The position numbers and the translations under genes were made by a program. This document shows positions 38,058-50,316 of a stretch of DNA of 64,000 nt, piece by piece (the first letter of the stretch is position 1; each line of letters opens with the position of its first letter). The notes below the pieces were generated by a model, which saw only the letters and a list, made by a program, of their open reading frames with translations, searched no databases and was not told the DNA's origin. Source of the stretch: Amorphophallus konjac. Its lineage: Eukaryota; Streptophyta; Magnoliopsida; Alismatales; Araceae. The stretch lies in NCBI GenBank assembly GCA_022559845.1, contig JAHNEJ010001739.1, positions 238,371 to 302,370 on the forward strand, in the 5' to 3' direction.

Positions 38058-39151
38058 TTACAAACGGGAAGAGGGAGACAGAATTGGACGTACGAGAGTT
38101 TAGTTAGAGTTTGAGTTGTTTATGCTGGCAAGAGACATGCGACAAACATCTCAAAACTTGCGACTCTAAACCATTCTTTCGAGAATATGACATGTTTTTG
38201 CGCGCCGGGCTGTTATCAGCCTGAAAGTGGAACACGAGGAAGACGACCTCCATACCTTTTTCTTGGTAGGTGGGTGGATGGATTATACGATAACACAGGC
38301 CACCGCAAGTTACAGACCCTTGAAGACATATTGCCATCCCGAATTCTCGATTCCAGTCTCGACCCACATGAGAAACACAAGTAGGAGCCTAAGCTTTAGC
38401 TAGGTGGCTAGGTCTCTTCACGGTTTGGTTACACTATCAGGTGTTCATCAATGGGTAGCTTTGAATCGGCTGCAATCTTCTAGATCTTTGCTCTCTGCTA
38501 TATCACTAGCTACTTCTCTACATAACTAACAACGGAGGGCCGGAGCAAGTGGAGTCTTAAGGAAAACCTTTTAAAAGAAAGCAAGAACGACACATCAAGC
38601 TGAAGGTGAGTTACTCCAGTAGAGAGTGGGACTCACGCTTTGGATTTATTCTGATGTTACCGGTCTGGGTCCTGGGTTGATGTCGCCGACGATCGCCGGA
38701 GCTCCTCCGCTACCCGTCAACGATCCTCTATCTTCTGCTGATGCCCCCTTTTCTCTACGGCTCCCACCTCTGCCGTAGGCGGTTGAGGGCTTCATGCCGG
38801 GTGCGGTGGATCCTCGTTCTTCTTCTGCGGAGGGGATCGGCTTGCGGGAGTCTTTCGATGCCTCTCCGTGACCGCCCGCGGTTTTGGGGTCGGCCGTTGG
38901 TTCTGCTATAAAGCCCCTTCCCCCCTCCGCTTCTTTTGCCCTCGCTTGGGGATTGCACGATGGCGCTGTACCTGTCCCGGCCCCTTCTTTTGCCCAGGTG
39001 CTCTTAAACTCGGGCTCGCCACTGGCTCTTCCTATTGCTGTTCACTGTCCGGCCTTCACAGATTTGGGCGAGCCAGCCATTTTTTTCTCGGTGGAGGAAA
39101 TAAACCTGTCGTGCCAACCGCTGAAGCATGCTATAGTTGCCAAGACTCCCT

Positions 39152-39981
39152 TGTTGGGGGATAGAACTGGAGTACCCAGAATAGGAGGACAAACAGCAGA
39201 GGAGGAAGAAGAGAAAAGAACAATCACACAAGAACACACAGGAATTTTTACGTGGTTCGGAGGCAAGATGCCTTCCTACATCCACGACCACAACAGAATT
39301 CCACTAGATAATCACAGACTTCAGTTGTTCCAATACAATGAGAGAGCCCATCCTTTTATACTAGGAGATTAGAGCGTCATTAGTCAGAGTATTAAAGATA
39401 ATAATACCCCGGTTAAACAGAAACCCTCTTCCGGGATACATCAGTCGCGCATGCTCGTCTATCCCCCCGGATGCTCTCCTGGGACCGAGTATGCCCTCCA
39501 GCGACTGCAGATGCTCCCCCACCATCAGACAGATCAAAGCATTGCCAAGGCAAGGTCGACGCATTGCCAAGACAAGGTCGACGCATCCCAAGTGATATCG
39601 ACTTGCCTTGAACCCGCAATGCATGCTTCCCTGACGCCAGTGATGCTCTCCTGGGACAATGAATGCCCTCCAGTGACAGCATGTGCTTCCCTGCTAGACC
39701 CGGATAACATATGCTCCACTGGAGTAACGAATGCTTCCCTGACACTGAAAGATGCTCCCCTGGAGCAGCGAATGCTCCCCTGGAGATGCGATATGCTCTC
39801 CATGCTCCCCTGAGCTGAGGAAGCTCCCCTGGAGCAGTGGATGCTCCCCTGGGGCAGCGAATGCTCGCCATGCTTCCCTGATGCTGTGAATGCTCCCCTG
39901 AAGCAGTGGATGTGCTCCAGAGGCAGAGTGTGATCCCGTGCAGAGACGCACGATGAAGAGTTCTGACTCCACACTCTAACA
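39152..39981 (-). repeat. 3' LTR of the Copia element with CTCCCCTGGAG array
   Basis: Plus-strand ends are TGTTGGGGG and CTCTAACA. A GTGGTTCGGAGGCAAGATGC/CCTACATCCAC motif, frequent in plant Copia LTRs, lies at 39251-39285. From about 39640 to 39920 the sequence is a loose ~20-bp tandem array built on GATGCTCCCCTGGAGCAGCG. Confidence 0.85.
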
Positions 39982-40085
39982 ATCTCCCACTTGGAGTCTG
40001 AACTCCAAAGAAAGCAAACCTCTCACTGTATTAACCCTGCTCAATATAACAATGGAAATAAACTACTACGGCATCCCTCCATCAA

Positions 40086-43000
40086 TCATCCATGGAGGCC
40101 AACTGAGGACTTGCACAGCCTCAGTTTCTCTGTAGTAACCACCTTGGTGAACATGTCTGCTAGGTTCTCTGCACCAAGTATTTTCTCCAGCAGTAAAACA
40201 TCATCTTCAAGCAGACCATGAATGAAGTGATATTTCAGTTGTATGTGCTTAGTCATTGCATGAAAGACTGGGTTCTTGGCAAGGTGAATTACACTTTGAC
40301 TGTCACAAAACAGCACACTGTTGCTTTGTTCCTTGCCCAACTCCTTCAGAAAATTTTTCAGCCATACCATCTCTTTGCTAGCTTCAGAGATAGCAACATA
40401 CTCTGCTTCTGTTGTTGAGAGAGCAACAACCTTCTGAAGTTTTGAAACCCAACTCACTGCAGTGCCACCCAAGGTATAAACATAGCCAGTGGTACTTCTT
40501 CTGGTGTCCAGATCACCACCAAGATCTGAATCAACAAAACCTTGTAAGATAACATCATTTTTTCTGAAACAAAGTGACTTGCCTGAGGTGCCTTTTAGGT
40601 ATCTCAGAATCCATTTCACTGCCTCCCAGTATTGCTTGCCCGGATCTGCCATATATCTGCTCACAACTCCCACTGCATGTGCTATGTCCGACCTGGTACA
40701 AATCATGGCATACATCAGACTTCCTACACCTGATGCATAAGGAATTTTCTTCATGGACTCATGCTCTTCAACAGACTTTGGTGACTGCTCTTTAGATAGC
40801 TTGAAGTGGCTTGCCAAAGGAGTGCTAACTGGTTTTGCATCCTGCATGTTGAATCTGCCCAACACCTTCTGGATGTAACCTTCTTGAGATAGTTTCACAG
40901 TGCCAGCTGTTCTATCTCTCACAATTCTCATCCCAAGAATTTACTTTGCTGCTCCTAAGTCCTTCATAGCAAATTCCTTTGATAATTATATTTTCAGATT
41001 GTTAATCTCTGTCATGCTTGATCCTGTAATTAGCATATCATCCACGTACAACAGTAGTATGATGTAACAATTATCAAACTTCTTCAGATAACAACAATGG
41101 TCCATATTGCATCTAATGAAACCATTGTTACATATAAATCCATCAAACTTTTTGTACCATTGTTTGGGGGCTTGCTTCAGACCATATAAACTTTTGTTTA
41201 ATTTACAAACACGATTTTCTTTACCATGTTCATGGAAACCTTCCGGTTGTGCCATATAGATATCCTCCTCTAAATTGCCATGGAGGAAAGCAGTCTGAGG
41301 TGCAGGTTTTCAGCAGTAACAATACTCAACACCAATCTAATGGTAGTTAACTTGACAACTGGAGAGAAAATTTCAGTATAATCAATACCTTCCTTCTGTT
41401 GGAAGCCTTTCACAACCAACCTTGCTTTGTACCTCTTGCTGCCATCATGTTCTTCTTTTATCCGATAAACCCATTTATTGTGCAAAGCTTTCTTGCCAGG
41501 TGGTAGTTCAGTCAACACCCAAGTTTTATTCTTGTGTAAGGAGTTCATCTCATCTTTCATTGCCAACTCCCACTTGATAGAATCTTCCACCTGCATAGCT
41601 TCATCAAAACACTCAGGTTCACCAGCATCAGTCAACAACAAATAGTACAAAGAAGGAGAAAATCGCTCAGTCGGTTTAGGCAATCTGCTTGATCTTCTTG
41701 GTTGAACCTCGGGTGTGATAAACTCTGGTTGCACTACAGTGTTTTCAAGCTTCAACACATCATCTTCTGAAATTTCCTCCAACTCAACATGTTCAGATTT
41801 CTGAGATTCTTGACATGCATCTTCAGATTTCATGACAGATCTATCCTTGTATAATAAATTCTCATTGAATATAACATTCCTTTCTCTAATGATTTTCCTA
41901 TTCTCATTATCCCAGAAACGGTATCCAAAATCATCAGAACCATATCCAATGAAAAAACATATTTTTGACTTGGGGTCCAACTTATCTCTGTCATTGGAAT
42001 CAATATGCACATATGAAACACAACCAAATACCCTTAAGTGTGAAAGAATTACCTGCTTACCGGTCCAAGCCTCTTCTGGTATCTCACCATTTAGAGGAAC
42101 ACTAGGTTCTCTATTAATCAGGTAAGCTGCACAGCTGATAGCATCTGCCCAAAAGGTCTTCGGTAGACCAGCATGTAATCTCATGCTCCTTGCTTTCTCA
42201 TTCAGGGTTCTGTTCATGCGTTCAGTAACCCCATTCTGTTGTGGAGTATTTGGAATTGTTTTCTCCATACGAATGCCATGCAGTGCACAGAAATCTTTGA
42301 ATTCTTTGCTGCTGTATTCTCCACCATTGTCAGACCTCAGACACTTGATCTTTGCGCCGGTTTGATTCTCCACTTCTGCCTTCCACTTGACAAAGGTAGA
42401 GAAAACATCAGATTTATTTTTAAGAAAATAAACCCATACCTTCCGAGTAGAATCATCGATGAATGTGACATAATAGAGTGAGCCTCCAAGAGATCGAACA
42501 GGAGCTGGTCCCCACACATCTGTGTGTACAAGTTCTAACCTTTCTAGTTTAGAACTTCTTCCAGCTTTGGAGAAAGTGACCATTTTCTGCTTTCCGAAGA
42601 TACAATCTTCACATAGCCCAATGTCTATGGACTTCAAATCACCCAACCTCCCATTTGCTGCTAGCACCTTCATTCCTTTCTCACTCATGTGTCCAAGTCT
42701 GCAATGCCAAGTCTTGGATTCAACTTCTGACTTTGCCACTGCCACTGTATCTTTGTTGTTTGCAGTCATATAAAGAGTTCCAGTCTTGTTACCTCGTGCT
42801 ATAACCATGGCACCTTTGGTTATTTTCCAGCACACACTAACAAAGGTAGTGACATATCCTTCATCATCAAGCTGACCAATGGAGATCAAATTTCTTCTCA
42901 GACCTGGAATATGTCTGACATTCTTCAAATTCCACATAGTCCCGTTTGCTGTCTTTAACTGAACATCACCCTTCCCCACAATGTCTAATGGCTCATCATC

Positions 43001-43675
43001 AGCAAGATAAACCTTCCCAAAGTTTCCAGCAACATAATTTTGTAAACTTTCTTTATGTGAGGTAGAGTGGAAGGATGCTCCGGAGTCTAGAATCCATGAT
43101 TCAATGGGACTATTAACACTTAAGATAAGTGCATCATGGACCTCTTCTGTCGTAGCATTCGCAGAATCTTCTTCTTGTTTCTGACTTTGATTCCTTTTCT
43201 TGGGGAGTCTGCAGTCCCTTTTCAAATGTCCTTTCTTACCACAATTCCAACAGCCATCTCCGCGGGGTTTAGACTGACTCCTTTTCTTGGACTTGGATCT
43301 GCTCCTATTTTGTCCGCGCTGGTTTGTTCTTCCCCTGCTCTCTGTATTCAGAGCAGAACCTGAGACTTCACCGGATTCCCTTCTGCGAATATCTTCGCTT
43401 AGAATCAAGTCTCGTACCTCATTAAGCTTCAATTTGCTAGAACTAGAAGAACTACTTACAGCCGTCACAGTTGCACCCCAACTTTCAGGTAAGGAGGATA
43501 AAAGAATCAAGGCCCTAATCTCATCATCAAAATTTATTTCTACAGAACTCAACTGAGTTGTAATCACATTGAATTCATTGATGTGGTCTGTAACAGAAGC
43601 ACCTTCGGCCATCTTCAGATTAAATAAGCGACGCATCAAATTAATATACCTTGTTTGAAGCTGAGGACTTTTCAT
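40086..43675 (-). pseudogene. Copia pol: protease, integrase, reverse transcriptase, RNase H (broken)
   Basis: The long frame 43675-41270 (801 codons) contains, in order: the gag zinc knuckle CWNCGKKGHLKRDC, protease WILDSGASFHST, the pre-integrase WHCRLGHMSEKG, and the integrase core (HTDVWGP, RSDNGGEY and the final glutamate in NGVTERMNRT). It ends with the first part of reverse transcriptase (WVYRIK, KARLVVKGF). A frame break at about 41260-41275 separates the piece 41255-40986, which holds the catalytic YVDDM. A stop or shift at about 40935-40985 separates the RNase H part, 40931-40086 (GYVYTLGGTAVSW, STTEAEYVA, ENLADMFTK). The polyprotein therefore cannot be made in one piece. All catalytic motifs I looked for are still visible. 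Confidence 0.85.
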
Positions 43676-44063
43676 ACATATTTGATAGCGCCTTCATCAA
43701 TCCTGCCGTGATCTTCTCATTCACGATGTTGAAGGCGACGTTTCTGGCCAACGTCAAGCGAACAACTCCGAGTGCTTGTCTGTCTAGTAGATCCCAATCT
43801 TCTTTCTTCATCCCTTCCGGCATCGTTCCAAGAAGCGGCTCATGCAGCTTCTTCTGATACATGTAGTCTTCGATCTGCATCTTCCAGAAACCGAAGTCCT
43901 TACCATCGAACTTGTCGATCCTCACATTTCCTTCATCTGCAGCCATTACTCCCACTACTCCCTCGAACCAGAACAAGGCTCTGATACCAGTTGTTGGGGG
44001 ATAGAACCGGAGTACCCAGAACAGGAGGACAAACAACAGAGGAGGAAGAAGAGAAAAGAACAA
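43641..44063 (-). pseudogene. Copia gag N-terminal part, frameshifted
   Basis: From an internal methionine (MAADEGNVRIDKFDG, about plus 43947) the frame encodes the Copia gag (UBN2-type) region with FWKMQIEDYMYQKKL and WDLLDRQALGVVRLTL. It stops at about 43641, while the rest of gag (LFNLKMAEGASVTDHINEF) is in the overlapping downstream frame. The break lies at about 43645-43650, where a short T/A insertion creates a TAA and shifts the frame. Confidence 0.75.
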
Positions 44064-44841
44064 TCACACAAGAACACACATGGATTTTTACGTGGTTCGG
44101 AGGTAAGATGCCTTCCTACATCCACGGCCGCAACAGGATTCCACTAGATAATCACAGACTTCAGTTGTTCCAATACAATGAGAGAGCCCATCCTTTTATA
44201 CTAGGAGATTAGGGCGTCATTAGTCAGAGTATTAAAGACAATAATACCCCGGTTAAACAGAAACCCTCTTCCGGGATACATCAGTCGCGCATGCTCGTCT
44301 ATCCCTCCGGATGCTCTCCTGGGACCGAGTATGCCCTCCAGCGACTGCAGATGCTCCCCCACCATCAGACAGATCAAAGCATTGCCAAGGCAAGGTCGAC
44401 GCATTGCCAAGATAAGGTCGACGCATCCCAAGTGATATCGACTTGCCTTGAACCCGCAATGCATGCTTCCCTGACGCCAGTGATGCTCTCCTGGGACAAT
44501 GAATGCCCTCCAGTGACAGCATGTGCTTCCCTGCTAGACCCGGACAGCATATGCTCCACTGGAGTAACGAATGCTTCCCTGACACTGAAAGATGCTCCCC
44601 TGGAGCAGCGAATGCTCCCCTGGAGATGCGATATGCTCGCCATACTCCCCTGAGCTGAGGAAGCTCCCCTGGAGTAGTGGATGCTCCCCTGGGACAGCGA
44701 TTGCTCCCCTGGAGCAGCGAATGCTCGCCATGCTTCCCTGATGCTGTGAATGCTCCTCTGAAGCAGTGGATGTGCTCCAGAGGCAGAGTGTGATCTCGTG
44801 CAGAGGCGCACGATGAAGAGTTCTGACTCCACACTCTAACA
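43992..44841 (-). repeat. 5' LTR of the Copia element
   Basis: This copy is 20 bp longer than the other LTR because it carries one extra ~20-bp unit (near 44700-44720) of the CTCCCCTGGAG array. Confidence 0.85.
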
Positions 44842-47350
44842 TCCCTTGGGAAGATCCCATTTCCAAGAGATCAGATCGCATCTTCTTCAGCGTTTTCAGT
44901 TTAATCAAGATTTTTTCATGAGTGTCTTGGACAGCCGTCATCTCCTGTTGCGATTCCAGAATCAGGATGATTATCTTAAAGTTTTGCTTAAGGAATCCTT
45001 GTATGTTAAGGGCAAGCCCTTTTGGTTCTCCAAGTGGTCTATGGACTTCTCTCCTTTTGCAGATTCTCCCATCGTCCCGGTGTGGATTGAGTTGCCTGGG
45101 TTGCCTGCCAACTTCTACTGTGTCTCTATGCTTCAATCCATTGCCGGTAGCATTGGCCCCGTCCTCAAAGTTGACAGTGGCACCATGTGCTTGGCACGCA
45201 CACAAGCTGCTCGTGTTTGTGTCCAGTTGGATATTTCTAAGAATTTGCCACAACGAGTTTGGATTGGCACGGGTTCGGATGGTTTGTGGCAGCCCATTGT
45301 TTATCCTGCCACTCCGTTATTTTGCTCTTCCTGTAAACGGCTCGGCCACGAACATCCCAAATGCAAGAAAAGAGTTTTTGGATATGCAACCCCCCCCCTT
45401 TGGCTTCTACTGCTGCTGCCATTCCTGGCATTCGGGCTGATGCTCTGACTGCTCCCAAGTGTGTTTGGCGCCGAGCCAAGGCACCTCCAGCTGCTCTGGG
45501 GGTTGCCCTAGCATCTGGCTATGCTGCGGGTGCTGATGTATCTCAGGGGATTGACCCCCCTATTGTTGCTGCTGCTGATTGCATTGTCTACTCTTCAGCT
45601 AACGTTGACCCTTCTCCTGATAATGTCCACCCTAGTGCTACTTGTGCAGCCCCTTGCATTGCTAGCGTCGACCCCAGGCCGCCTGGTCCTCCTACGCTCG
45701 TCGGCCCGTTTGTTGTTTCCTGCTCTACAGCTACCGAGGACCCTCCCGCGGAAAACTTCGTCCCTTGCGCTTCTAGCATCGTCCCTGTCAGCATCGACCC
45801 TAGCGCCGCTAGCGTCGACCGCAGCGCCGCTACCGTCATCCCTGTGGTGGCTATTGCTCCTGATGGCGGTGACAAGGAGAGGGCAGAGTGCGCCTCCGGC
45901 CAACCACCAGTCTCCCCTGACAGTTTTTCTCCGTCCGCCCCGGCTACCCTACTGGGCCCGACTGTTGTCGTCCTTCCTAAAGAAGCGGACCGATTAGCCT
46001 GTATGGTTGCTCTTCGCGCGATGAGGGATGAAATCAACGCTCTTCCAACTTTTTCTCAGCCCGGGGCTTCTGGCCTTCCTCGGTTCTGTAGTGCTGCAGC
46101 GCCCTTGGCGCCACCTCCGCCGGCCTTGCAGGACCCTCACGACATGCCTTGCAATCACTTTCCTCCACTTCTTGCCATCTCCGCTCAGGCTTCCCCGACT
46201 ACTTTGCTTGAAGCTCCCCGGGGCCCCCCTGCGCTACCACTGCAACATGATCTCCTTCCTCCAGTTCATGATGTTGCCCCCGACGAGTTTGATGGTTCGG
46301 TTGATGAGCAGGGCATGGAGTTTGAAATTCCTTTCCAGCCAGCCCGCAGAAGCAAAAGAAAGAATCGACGTAAGCCTAATCATCTCGAGTGCTACAATGT
46401 CAGGCTGTAGCTGCCAAGGGTGCTTGTAGGTTAGACAAGCTAGGTATGCCTAGCATCCGATTATTGAAAATGTGTTCTCTTCTTCTGTTATCAATAATAC
46501 ACCCCCTTGGTGTTAGGTGGGGAAGTGTATCCCGATTTGGAGAGCACTCTCCAACTAATCACTAAGTAGGGCTTTTGAATTTAAAAAAAAAAGTTACTCC
46601 AGTAGAAGGGGACATGTGATGCGCCTATCTGGAGAAGTCATTTTATGCGTGATCATCTGCCTAATGTTCTAGGGATCACACACAAAAATGACTAAAACCG
46701 AAACACCAACAGAGAAAAGAAAAAAGGGAACAGCGGGAACGCCTGCGCTCCATTACTACAAGACGTACAGATCGCGAGAGAGTTCTGACGGGACCATACC
46801 TGCATCTTAACTTCCGTGACCGCTCCCTTCTCCCGCCAGTCGAAGTTGGGCGGGAGGTTCCTCACGTCCAAGTCCGGCGCCGCCGCATGCACCTCTCCCC
46901 CTACTCCGACTCCACAACGCCGCCCGGCGCCGCCGAACTCCCCCCTCCCCTGCAGCCCCGTGAACTGGCGCTCGAACTCCTCCTCCGTGAGGTCGGAGAA
47001 GGGCGTGACCCCGTGCACGGTGGTGGGGTCCAGCGCCTGGTTCTCCGCAGCCCTCATGGCGTTCCTGGCGAACACGCCGAGGCGGTACAGGTACTCCTCA
47101 CGGGTGGCGTAGTCCTTGTTGTACCTCCTCGCGAAGGATACGAACGCCGCCTCCTCGGCGGTGCCCAGCAGTTCCTCGGGAACGCCGCGTCCCCTCGCCT
47201 CCGCTCCGTCACCTGGAATATCCCCGCCGAGTCGCCTCCGTCGTCGTTCGCCAGTGCTGCTCCAGACGCGACCGCCAGGAAGCAGAAGGCAGCAGCCACC
47301 ACCGCCACGAACGAGGGAAAGCCCCTCGCTCCGCTGTTCCTTCCTGCCAT

Positions 47351-48868
47351 GGGCTTCTCCTTCCTCGCGTGCTGCCGGAGAGAGGTGAAGCGGAACAGGA
47401 AAGGCAGGCTCTCCCACGCGAGCGGTGGGAGCCTGGAGAGCATGCAGCTACCACGCCGCGAGCGGTGGAGGCGTGGGGGAAGACGTGGGCGCATACGTGC
47501 CGGCTTCATGCAGATCCGTTTGGGTGAGAGAGTAATGTTCAGTGCACAATTTCGGTGTGTCGTGGACGCCAATTTTTTTTTTCTAAATTTAATTCATTGA
47601 AAGTCGCATCCCCTTAATTTATATTATAAGTAACATTCTCATTGGGGCTACTCAAAACAATTTAAACTAAAAAACAGTTTAAAAAAAACTCAACACTATT
47701 TCTTAGATCTAATATACATTTTTAATTTTTTATCATACGGAGGTGTGATTTATATGACAAATTAGAGACATGTAGGTCTCACGTTACAAAATGTTTAAAA
47801 TAAAAAATCTTAGTACACCCTAAGTTAAGGGCATTACGAAATTTTGGTGCACACCATGAGTGTGTAATGAGTCAGAATGTGCACTAAGCATTGCTCTTCT
47901 CACTTGTGAAATGGGAGCGATGGCAAAAGGCCCAAAAAAGTTGAACGACCGGAGTGGAGTCATTTCGTCATTTAGGGCCCAATAAAGGCCCAGGTTTTGG
48001 GGGAATAGGGCTTCCCCATCAGAAAAATGGACAAAGAAGACCAGAGCAACCGTGTAAATAGCCTGCGAAAAAAGAAAAATCTTATCAGATGATTGAAATA
48101 GATAGCTGTCTTAATTCATTAAAAAAAACTATGGTATATCACTTATTGGTAGGTTCTGCCTAAACTACGATGTCCTCGATGTCTCGAGTATTTATTTATT
48201 TTTTTGCTGTCCTCACCGAGCAAGAGTTAATGGTAGCCTCCTTGATGATAACGATGACAATTTATCTCAATCAAAACTTAATCTTATAGGGCGTCTTTGC
48301 TAATCGGGTGCGGTTAGTGTGCTCGACCTCGGGAGGTTGAGCGTGCTAATTGAACCCGATTAACACGACTGGGTGTGAGGAGAGAGTTAGACCCATCACT
48401 CTCTCTCTCATTTGTCGGATTATCTTACCCGCTTCTCAAAACGGCCCTAATGATCCAAGTTCAAAAGAAGATTACTTATCGGCTGGTGAAGAGGGAACTA
48501 CAGATACACTTCGATACGATCCTTCTTATGCCATTTTCATTGTTATTTTGGGTGCATCTGATGCGCTCTTTCATGGGCATTTACCGTCCTCTCCACCAAG
48601 TCATGAATTCCGAACGCAGCACAACTCAATCAACACACAGATGTTTTCTTTCTATGCATCAATCGTGTCTCCAATGTCATCTCTCTTTGATCGTTTTCAA
48701 GTGAATAAAAGTGGTTAAAAATAGAGTTCTTTACCAAGTTCAGAGATTGTCCTCATCCTTCTTTTAAGCTTTCGAAGGGGAAGGCTTATCACATTCCGCC
48801 TTGGGCCGTTTAAGATTTTCACCACGCAAATAAGACTCAATAAATAGGATCAGATAAATAATCTCTTA
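47351..48868. other. Upstream region of the protease gene; no further gene seen
   Basis: On the minus strand, TATAATATAAAT at plus 47618-47629 is the best TATA candidate, ~270 bp before the ATG. Three GGCCC words cluster at 47928-47990 (AAAGGCCCAAAA, TAGGGCCCAATA, AAAGGCCCAGG). Such words are common in promoters of growth-related plant genes. Short frames at 48350-48718 have no domain. Confidence 0.35.
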
Positions 48869-49096
48869 GTGCAAATTTGATAATCGGGCAGGTTTATGGT
48901 CGAATACGTCATTCGCCTTAACCTGCCCCCCCAACCATTGGAATGAGAAAACCCAATAAAAAAATCGATTTTTGACCTGTTCGACCCCCTTAACCCGAGC
49001 GTATTCAAACCTGAATAGCACAGTCACCGGCGAAACCGGCCGCTCACCTGCGAATACATCATCCTCCATTCACCTATTCGATTATCAAAGCAACCC
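48869..49096. mobile_element. MITE candidate with TTA duplication
   Basis: The left end is GTGCAAATTTGATAATCGGG; the right end, reverse-complemented, is GGGTTGCTTTGATAATCGAA (13 of the first 18 bases agree). It is flanked by TTA at 48866-48868 and 49097-49099, the duplication of PIF/Harbinger elements. At 228 bp it has no coding capacity. Confidence 0.4.
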
Positions 49097-49100
49097 TTAA

Positions 49101-49335
49101 AGTCTAATTTGATAACAGATTGGGATAGAGATGGATGACTTACTTAGGGTGATGTGCCCACCCCATATCTTAACCCACCTAAGGTAAGCCATTCCACCTC
49201 TTTTATGGGAATAAAAAAATATATTTTAATCTCTATCTGACTCCGATTAAAAAAAATGTATCAAATTAGAACAACTCATCCGACTCCGATTAAATCATCT
49301 TAACGTTAGGATTTATTCTGTAATCAAAATGAGTC
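49101..49335. mobile_element. Second MITE candidate, abutting the first
   Basis: The left end is AGTCTAATTTGATAACAGAT; the right end, reverse-complemented, is GACTCATTTTGATTACAGAA. TAA lies at 49098-49100 and 49336-49338. Size (235 bp) and the TTTGATAA core resemble the neighbour, but inner sequences differ. Confidence 0.33.
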
Positions 49336-49338
49336 TAA

Positions 49339-50316
49339 CGCGTTTCGATTTTTTTTCCATTTTATCCTTGCAAAAGAAAAGGCTAAGTAAATATTTCCTG
49401 TGGCAGCCTATCCTTAAATTAATTAATAAAAGGGAAAACATCAAATATTGTCCTCCAATAGTGATTATGTCCCTATCTCGATGATTTAATTGCTCGCCAT
49501 ACTAAAAGGTCGAGAAAAGATGGAATGATTTATATAAAAAATAGGTTTTTTTTTCATCCCCAATACTTATCTGATTGCCAACCCAGCGAGGGAGGAGGGA
49601 CGTGTGTAATCCCCGAGTCCACCCAAATTTTGGTACGACAAAGATGGCTATATGAATACATAAAGCGTAGTATCTGATGGTCGCAGACAGACAGGCGTTG
49701 ATGCACGACCAGGGCAACAATGATATTTGTGGTTGCGTCCATCTACGGTCACACTCATCCAAGTATGAACGAATCCCACGAAGAAGATCCCAACATGACA
49801 TCTCCGCTTGGGGGCCGGGGGGGGGGGGGGGGGGGGGGTTCTTATGTCAGCGGATACCTCATCGCCGCTTTCCCCGCTTACGACGTGCTTATGTTCTCAT
49901 CACAATCTGGATTCTAAACTTTTGAAATTCTGAAAGTATAAATATATATATGACATTATTTTGATTTTTTGTATAAAGCTTAAAAAGATGGCATTCATAA
50001 AAATATACTTAAACACGTATTATTATTTTTATCAAGATATTATAAAAATACCATCGTCATAATTGGCTGCTATCATTTATCTATTTAATTATAGTTATCT
50101 TTAACTATAATTATGAAATACCATTATATATATATATATATTTCTCCACTTTTTTATTAAAAGAATTCATATCTGTTAGTGTGCATGCGCGTGCGCCACC
50201 CGCTGGGTGGGGCTGTCGGTGTCGGAGGGGGAACCCCCTCTCCGGCGCCCTCTCACTCTCTCATCTCTGCTCTCGGTTGATTCTCTCCGCTCGTTGTGTT
50301 GGGTTTACACTTTTTT
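49339..50316. other. Intergenic DNA with a 22-base G run
   Basis: No gene is recognised. An uninterrupted run of 22 G occupies 49817-49838, and AT dinucleotides lie at 50126-50140. GC-rich sequence at 50180-50310 directly precedes the large LTR element. Confidence 0.5.

Larger units (their letters stand above)
39152..44841 (-). mobile_element. Ty1/Copia retrotransposon, near-complete but defective
   Basis: The element is 5690 bp. LTRs lie at 39152-39981 (830 bp) and 43992-44841 (850 bp), and the TSD TCCCT at 39147-39151 and 44842-44846. Transcription is on the minus strand: from the right LTR, the primer site TGGTATCAGAGC (minus strand, plus 43979-43990) is next to the LTR. A purine tract (AAGTGGGAGATTG on the minus strand) precedes the left LTR. 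The gene order gag, protease, integrase, reverse transcriptase, RNase H is the Copia order. I count a little over 20 substitutions between LTRs by eye (~2.5-3%). Gag sequence suggests the Tork lineage, but this is not certain. The reading frames have at least three breaks. Confidence 0.9.
38884..46410 (+). pseudogene. ORF1-type protein: DUF4283 plus zinc knuckle, interrupted
   Basis: The reading frame runs from about 38884 to 39151, is cut by the Copia insertion, and resumes at 44847 in frame (ending AIVAKTP and continuing GRSHFQEIRS). Recognisable parts are the DUF4283 nucleic-acid-binding region (FFSVEEINLSCQPLKHAIV; DSPIVPVWIELPGLP; VCVQLDISKNLP) and a C-x2-C-x4-H-x4-C knuckle, CSSCKRLGHEHPKC. 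A ~330-residue Pro/Ala/Ser-rich tail follows, ending in a basic KRKNRRK cluster at 46410. In plant L1 elements this protein is ORF1p, the RNA-binding partner. A nine-C run at about 45391-45399 shifts the frame between knuckle and tail, and upstream frames near 38777 contain a stop, so the copy is defective. Confidence 0.7.
38624..46591 (+). mobile_element. Poly(A)-tailed ORF1-only retroposon (L1-related), split by Copia
   Basis: The insert is flanked by a 15-bp duplication, AGTTACTCCAGTAGA, at 38609-38623 and 46592-46606. It ends in a run of ten A's, the hallmarks of target-primed non-LTR retroposition. Without the Copia element it is ~2.27 kb: a ~57-bp leader, an ATG at 38681, one coding region of the L1 ORF1 type, a ~180-bp 3' tail and poly(A). 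No endonuclease or reverse transcriptase (ORF2) is present between the ORF1 stop (46410) and the tail. It lies in intron 1 of the protease gene, antisense to it. Confidence 0.8.

Noticed and set aside
44534..45253. 239-codon minus-strand frame across the Copia LTR end and the ORF1-type region
   Set aside because: Antisense shadow of the ORF1-type coding sequence joined to LTR repeats.
45588..46037. 149-codon minus-strand frame in the Pro/Ala-rich tail region
   Set aside because: Shadow of the plus-strand ORF1-type tail, which ends in a basic cluster and a stop before the poly(A) tail.
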